A stretch of DNA of 64,000 nucleotides from G963667675 sp963667675 (GTDB taxonomy: Bacteria > Chloroflexota > Dehalococcoidia > Lucifugimonadales > UBA3495): contig OY763929.1 of assembly GCA_963667675.1 (NCBI GenBank), forward strand, positions 2,294,001-2,358,000, written 5' to 3'. This document shows, one piece after another, positions 60,560 through 64,000 of this stretch. The notes below the pieces were generated by a model. It made no database searches. It worked only from the letters and a program-made list of their open reading frames with translations, and had not been told where the DNA came from. Within the stretch, counting starts at the first letter, position 1; every line of letters starts with the position of its first letter. A program made the translations under genes and the position numbers.

Positions 60560-60919
60560 ATGACCATCCAGAAAATCAGCGCAGTCACCCTGGCGGTGCG
60601 CGATATGGCCAGGTCGGTCGACTTTTACCGGGACAAGGTGGGCCTGGAACTTCTCTACGGCGGCGAGTCCGAGTCGTTTTCCAGTTTCCGTATCGGCGGC
60701 GGCTATCTGAACTTGATTCTGGCTCAGGACAAAGCCTGGTCCTGGTGGGGGAGGCTGATTCTATACGTGGACGACGTGGACGCCATGTACCAACGCCTGG
60801 TCAATTTTGGCCTCACCCCTTCCACGACCCCCCAAGACGCTCCGTGGGATGAACGCTACTTCCACGTCAACGACCCCGATTCCCACGAGTTGAGCTTCGC
60901 CAAGCGATTGGACTCGTAG
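60560..60919 (+). CDS. VOC (glyoxalase/dioxygenase-superfamily) protein
   Basis: This 119-residue single VOC module has two beta-alpha-beta-beta-beta repeats (VTLAVRDMARSVDFYRDKVGLELLYGG; ILYVDDVDAMYQRLVNFGL, ending VNDPDSHELSFAKR). The last Glu fits the metal site, but the usual first His/Glu is Leu/Ala (TLAV), so metal binding is unsure. Function unknown. The ATG at 60560 has AAGGAA upstream. Confidence 0.8.
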   Translation: MTIQKISAVTLAVRDMARSVDFYRDKVGLELLYGGESESFSSFRIGGGYLNLILAQDKAWSWWGRLILYVDDVDAMYQRLVNFGLTPSTTPQDAPWDERYFHVNDPDSHELSFAKRLDS

Positions 60920-60930
60920 CGAACGCCGGG

Positions 60931-62007
60931 TTACACGTTGACCAGGAAGTTGATGACGTCCCCGTCTTTCACCCCGTAGGTCTTCCCTTCCGACCGCACC
61001 ACCCCCTCCCTGCGACCCGCGGCAATTCCGCCGCACCGCACCAGGTCTTCGTAAGGAATGACCTCGGCCCGTATGAAACCTCGTTCGAAGTCGGAATGAA
61101 TCACCCCGGCAGCCTGGACTGCAGCAATCCCGGCAGGCACGCTCCATGCCCTGACCTCATCGTCACCCACCGTTAGGAAAGACACCAGGCCCAAAGCCTC
61201 GTAGCATGCCTGCACCACCCGGGAAACAGCCGGTTCGCCCAATGCCATCTCACGCCGGAACTCCTCCGCCTCCGCGCCCGTCATCAACGCCAGGTCAGCC
61301 TCCAGCCTGGCGCACAGGCTAACTGGGGGCAGTTCCATTCCGACTTCCGCGCCGACCTCCGTTGGCAACGACGAGGCGTTAGATTCGGCCTCATCAGTGT
61401 TCAACACAACGATCACCGGCTTGGCGGTCAATAATTGGTAGTCCGCCAGGTACGCCGACTCGAAGTCGGTCAACTGCTGTTTCCTCACGGGCCGGCCCTC
61501 TTCCAGTCCCGCTTTCACTTTCATAGCCGCTTCAAGCTGGGAGACCAGCGCCGGTCTTTCGGCCTGGGTCGATTTCTTGACGCCGTCCTGTAGCCGTTCG
61601 GTGACCCCTTCCAGCACCTCCAGGTCGGCCAACGCCAGATCCTCAAGCACGGCCGCCAGGTCTCGTCCGGGATTAAGGTCGCCGCCGGAGGTAGGCACCG
61701 CCGGATTGGTAAACGACCGTACCACCAGCAATAGCGCATCTGCGCCTTGCATGACGTTGCGGTACCTGCCTCCAATCCCGCGACGTTTGGACGGGGAGTC
61801 AGGCAGAGTGGAGTCCCAATACCGTATCTCGGCGTAGACGGTCTTCTTGGGGCGGTACATCTCCGCCAGGACTTCCAGCCGGGGGTCAGCGACCTTGACT
61901 ACCCCCACCTGCGCGTCTCCGCCGGACGTGCCGGCATGCCCTCCGGTCAACGCGTCGAAAACCGTCGACTTGCCGCTGTTGGGCAAGCCGATGATTGCTA
62001 CGTCCAT
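60931..62007 (-). CDS. ychF: Ribosome-associated GTPase/ATPase YchF (Obg family)
   Basis: This 358-residue OBG-family P-loop NTPase has G1 VAIIGLPNSGKSTVFDALTGG, a degenerate G3 region, and NTDEAE as the ATP-leaning NxxE motif in place of NKxD. The C-terminal TGS domain ends REGVVRSEGKTYGVKDGDVINFLVNV. YchF/Ola1 binds ribosomes and hydrolyses ATP. It begins 22 bases downstream of the DUF362 gene and may share its transcript. Confidence 0.92.
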   Translation of the reverse strand: MDVAIIGLPNSGKSTVFDALTGGHAGTSGGDAQVGVVKVADPRLEVLAEMYRPKKTVYAEIRYWDSTLPDSPSKRRGIGGRYRNVMQGADALLLVVRSFTNPAVPTSGGDLNPGRDLAAVLEDLALADLEVLEGVTERLQDGVKKSTQAERPALVSQLEAAMKVKAGLEEGRPVRKQQLTDFESAYLADYQLLTAKPVIVVLNTDEAESNASSLPTEVGAEVGMELPPVSLCARLEADLALMTGAEAEEFRREMALGEPAVSRVVQACYEALGLVSFLTVGDDEVRAWSVPAGIAAVQAAGVIHSDFERGFIRAEVIPYEDLVRCGGIAAGRREGVVRSEGKTYGVKDGDVINFLVNV

Positions 62008-62029
62008 ACGGGCATCAGTCCAGGCAGGT

Positions 62030-63196
62030 TCAATACGTTTGGAACAGCCGCCCCCACTCGGTCTTCAAGGCAGCCTTGATGCGGCGTCTGCCGTGAAAGT
62101 TCAGCCAGTAGCCGTTGTGGTAAAGGTTGGACGCCAAATAGGACAAGCCGACCAGGGGAGACCTCAGGAGCATCGTCTCTACCGGCTTCAGCGGCCCCCA
62201 GTAAATCAGCTTCTGGCCCCGGCTGGCGAAGGTGTTTTCCACGCCGGAGAACCGCCAGTTGACCTGGCTGATGTCTTCTCCCACCACCTCGATTTGAGAA
62301 ATGTCGCCGCAGCCCAGGCCCCGCTCGTGGGCCAGCCGGATGAACTTGATATCCAGGGGTTCGAATCCCATCATCTTGGCCGCCACCGCGTCTATAGCCA
62401 CCTGGTCTGCGGAAGCTAGAATCCGGTCCTTGACGTGCCAGCGCATCGCCCGGGGGCCGGGACCGTCGCCGGCAAACGTACCGTCCATGACCGCGAAGAC
62501 GCCCTTGTGAATCTCCTGTTGAATCGCCAGTAGGTCTACCAGGGTCTCGTGAATCACCGAGTGAGTCCAGTGGCGCTTGCGGTGGAGCAGACCCCCAAAG
62601 GCGTTCTTCATCGCTCCCGTAATCGTCGTGAACACGTGGGTCTTCATCGTGGGGAGCTGGACGATATTGGTCCCGGCAAAGCACTCAGGGATTTGGATGC
62701 CTTCGGGGAAAATCTCGTCCAACACCAGCATCTCTGCCTTGGGCTTGTACTCCACCCAAGGGGTGGGCGGAGTGTCCAGGTGCACCACCGGAAGAGAGTG
62801 CCGGTCTTGCACCGACTTGTGCCTGTTGTTCCTCTCCCCCTCGTAGGAATCGACAACCACCGTCCCGTTGTGGGCCCCCAACAGGTCCTGGTATCCCAGG
62901 TTCCTCAGCCCGTTGATCACCCCATCCAATTGCCAGGGACTGGTGGAACAGCCGGGGTACCAGTGTTGCCAGGAGATGTTGATTTTCAAAAGGGTGCGAG
63001 CCAGCGGGTCCAAGTGGTCGACGATGCCCGCCAACTCCATCGCCCTTTGGATGTCCTCGGCGACGGTCTTCGGCTTGGCGGCCACCACGGCGACCACGGG
63101 AGGTTGGACCGGCAGCCGCGTCGCCCCGACCCCGGCTTCCGGGGACTGGTTTGCTTGCGGCTCAGGCGCGTCGTTACCTGGACTATTGGCCGTCAT
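62030..63196 (-). CDS. DUF362-domain protein
   Basis: This 388-residue protein has the DUF362 pattern: VVAVVAAKPKTVAEDIQRAMELAG, LLKINISWQHWYPGCSTSPW, NIVQLPTMKTHVFTTITGAMKNAFG, DGTFAGDGPGPRAM, then ADQVAIDAVAAKMMGF. It lacks the ferredoxin cluster often fused to DUF362, having no CxxCxxC. An N-terminal Pro/Gln-rich extension of about 30 residues precedes the domain. Function unknown. Confidence 0.82.
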   Translation of the reverse strand: MTANSPGNDAPEPQANQSPEAGVGATRLPVQPPVVAVVAAKPKTVAEDIQRAMELAGIVDHLDPLARTLLKINISWQHWYPGCSTSPWQLDGVINGLRNLGYQDLLGAHNGTVVVDSYEGERNNRHKSVQDRHSLPVVHLDTPPTPWVEYKPKAEMLVLDEIFPEGIQIPECFAGTNIVQLPTMKTHVFTTITGAMKNAFGGLLHRKRHWTHSVIHETLVDLLAIQQEIHKGVFAVMDGTFAGDGPGPRAMRWHVKDRILASADQVAIDAVAAKMMGFEPLDIKFIRLAHERGLGCGDISQIEVVGEDISQVNWRFSGVENTFASRGQKLIYWGPLKPVETMLLRSPLVGLSYLASNLYHNGYWLNFHGRRRIKAALKTEWGRLFQTY

Positions 63197-63256
63197 TAAA
63201 TCGACCGCTCCACCGGCGATGACCTGCGATCATTGGGCTTGGACACGCCGCCCAAC

Positions 63257-64000
63257 TCAGTTGTTCAATACCAACACTACCGCCGCCGTTGCCACCCAGC
63301 CGATTATCGAGAGCACCAGCGGCAGGTCTTTGACAATCAACTGCTCGGGCGACTCCGCTTCTTCCCGGACGTTCAGCAAGTACAGATACCGGAACAGTCC
63401 GAAGGTCACCAGGGGTATGGTCAAGAGCATCGTATTGTTCTGGGGGAGATTCCCGGCCTCCACCGTATAGAGAGTATAACTCAACCACGCTGCAGTGGCG
63501 GACATCATCACCAGCTGCCCGATGAAGGGCCCGGCATACCTGGCCAAGACTGACCGTTGGTCTACCGCGCCGTCTCCGGCCAGGCGCACCTCTGCGTAAC
63601 GCCGTCCCAGCACAATGAACAACGCCGCCGCAGCCGTCGTCGAATACAGCCAGGGCGACGGCGTCACGTCTATGGTGATGGCTCCGGCCACCGTGCGAAT
63701 AACGTAACCTGCGGCAACGATAAAGACGTCCAGCAGCACCAACCGCTTCACTCCCAGGGAATAAAACAGGTTGATGGCCAGATAGAGAAGGCAGAGGCCT
63801 CCCAGTACAAAATCAATCAAGAAAGCGGCCGCTAAACCGGCCGCGGCGAGGACTGCCATGGCGGTGGCAGCCGTCGGGACGCCGACACTGCCGGAAGCGA
63901 TGGGCCGGAGTCTCTTGACCGCATGGCGCTGGTCTTCTCCCCTATCGGACAGGTCGTTGAGGAGGTACACGGCTCCCGACAGGGCGCAAAAGGCGGCAAA
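63257..64000 (-). CDS. UbiA-family prenyltransferase (decaprenyl-phosphate phosphoribosyltransferase-like), 5' end outside window
   Basis: About 248 C-terminal residues are visible; the frame is open through the window edge (upstream residues FAAFCALSGAV precede YLLNDLSDRGEDQRHAVKRLRPIASG). The NDxxDxxxD motif and KRLRP match the phosphoribosyltransferase branch of UbiA (UbiA/DPPR synthase), which attaches ribose phosphate to polyprenyl phosphate in cell-envelope synthesis. Seven or more helices are visible. It lies 60 bases upstream of the DUF362 gene on the same strand. Confidence 0.8.
   Translation of the reverse strand, partial: FAAFCALSGAVYLLNDLSDRGEDQRHAVKRLRPIASGSVGVPTAATAMAVLAAAGLAAAFLIDFVLGGLCLLYLAINLFYSLGVKRLVLLDVFIVAAGYVIRTVAGAITIDVTPSPWLYSTTAAAALFIVLGRRYAEVRLAGDGAVDQRSVLARYAGPFIGQLVMMSATAAWLSYTLYTVEAGNLPQNNTMLLTIPLVTFGLFRYLYLLNVREEAESPEQLIVKDLPLVLSIIGWVATAAVVLVLNN

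Overview
The window reads as a stretch of bacterial chromosome from a high-GC, uncultured-type bacterium. It most resembles Chloroflexota of the Dehalococcoidia/SAR202 kind. This placement is inference. It rests on an 11-subunit complex I gene set without NuoEFG, an HspR-GrpE-DnaK heat-shock operon, SdhE-type succinate dehydrogenase genes, a DUF3090-SCO1664 pair, a haloalkane-dehalogenase-like hydrolase and short dispersed palindromic repeats between genes. A large cadherin/FN3 surface protein would fit a host- or particle-associated life. Many genes use TTG or GTG starts, and extended -10 boxes (TGnTATAAT) are common.

Layout. 0-4.2 kb: 3' part of a giant cadherin/FN3 adhesin with a Pro-Thr stalk and C-terminal membrane anchor, then a strong terminator. 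4.2-4.9 kb: repeat-rich spacer. 4.9-8.4 kb (-): two tandem ABC ATPase/permease pairs. 8.7-14.3 kb: an MMPL/RND exporter and a sterol-methyltransferase-like enzyme (+), facing a GPP34-cytochrome P450 fusion (-). 14.5-28.1 kb (mostly +): formate-THF ligase, threonyl-tRNA synthetase, isocitrate and malate dehydrogenases, a DUF255 protein and a J-like repeat protein. These are interrupted by visibly more AT-rich inserts carrying nuclease or defence-type genes (nuclease remnant, DUF262+HEPN, HicB-like, GIY-YIG, PD-(D/E)XK). 28.4-32.0 kb (-): sdhABE. 32.4-34.4 kb (+): AAA ATPase plus small nuclease pair. 34.9-47.2 kb (-): nuoABCDHIJK-(small protein)-LMN-nadK-nudix in one long run. 47.6-50.4 kb (+): rdgB, moaA and an RNase H-MoaC fusion, then tRNA-Met. 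50.7-55.5 kb: hydroxyacid dehydrogenase, membrane protein, haloalkane-dehalogenase-like hydrolase, selD, a molybdopterin enzyme and a zinc ribbon protein. 55.6-64 kb: hspR-grpE-dnaK, DUF3090-SCO1664, VOC protein, ychF, DUF362 and a UbiA-family gene running off the end.

The core genes describe respiratory metabolism. TCA enzymes feed succinate dehydrogenase and a complex I that lacks the NADH-oxidising module. Molybdenum-cofactor synthesis (moaA, moaC) sits near a molybdopterin oxidoreductase, and a one-carbon enzyme is present.

Most notable observations: (1) the GPP34-P450 fusion beside a sterol-methyltransferase homologue and an MMPL exporter, possibly an undescribed sterol/triterpenoid lipid cassette; (2) selD is itself a selenoprotein gene, with in-frame UGA at codon 17 and a candidate SECIS hairpin, so a naive start call would lose the catalytic residue; (3) an RNase HI-MoaC fusion with both active sites intact; (4) rdgB interrupted in frame by a dispersed repeat; (5) nuoD with a 1-nt deletion that removes its expected stop; (6) several nuclease/defence-type gene pairs.
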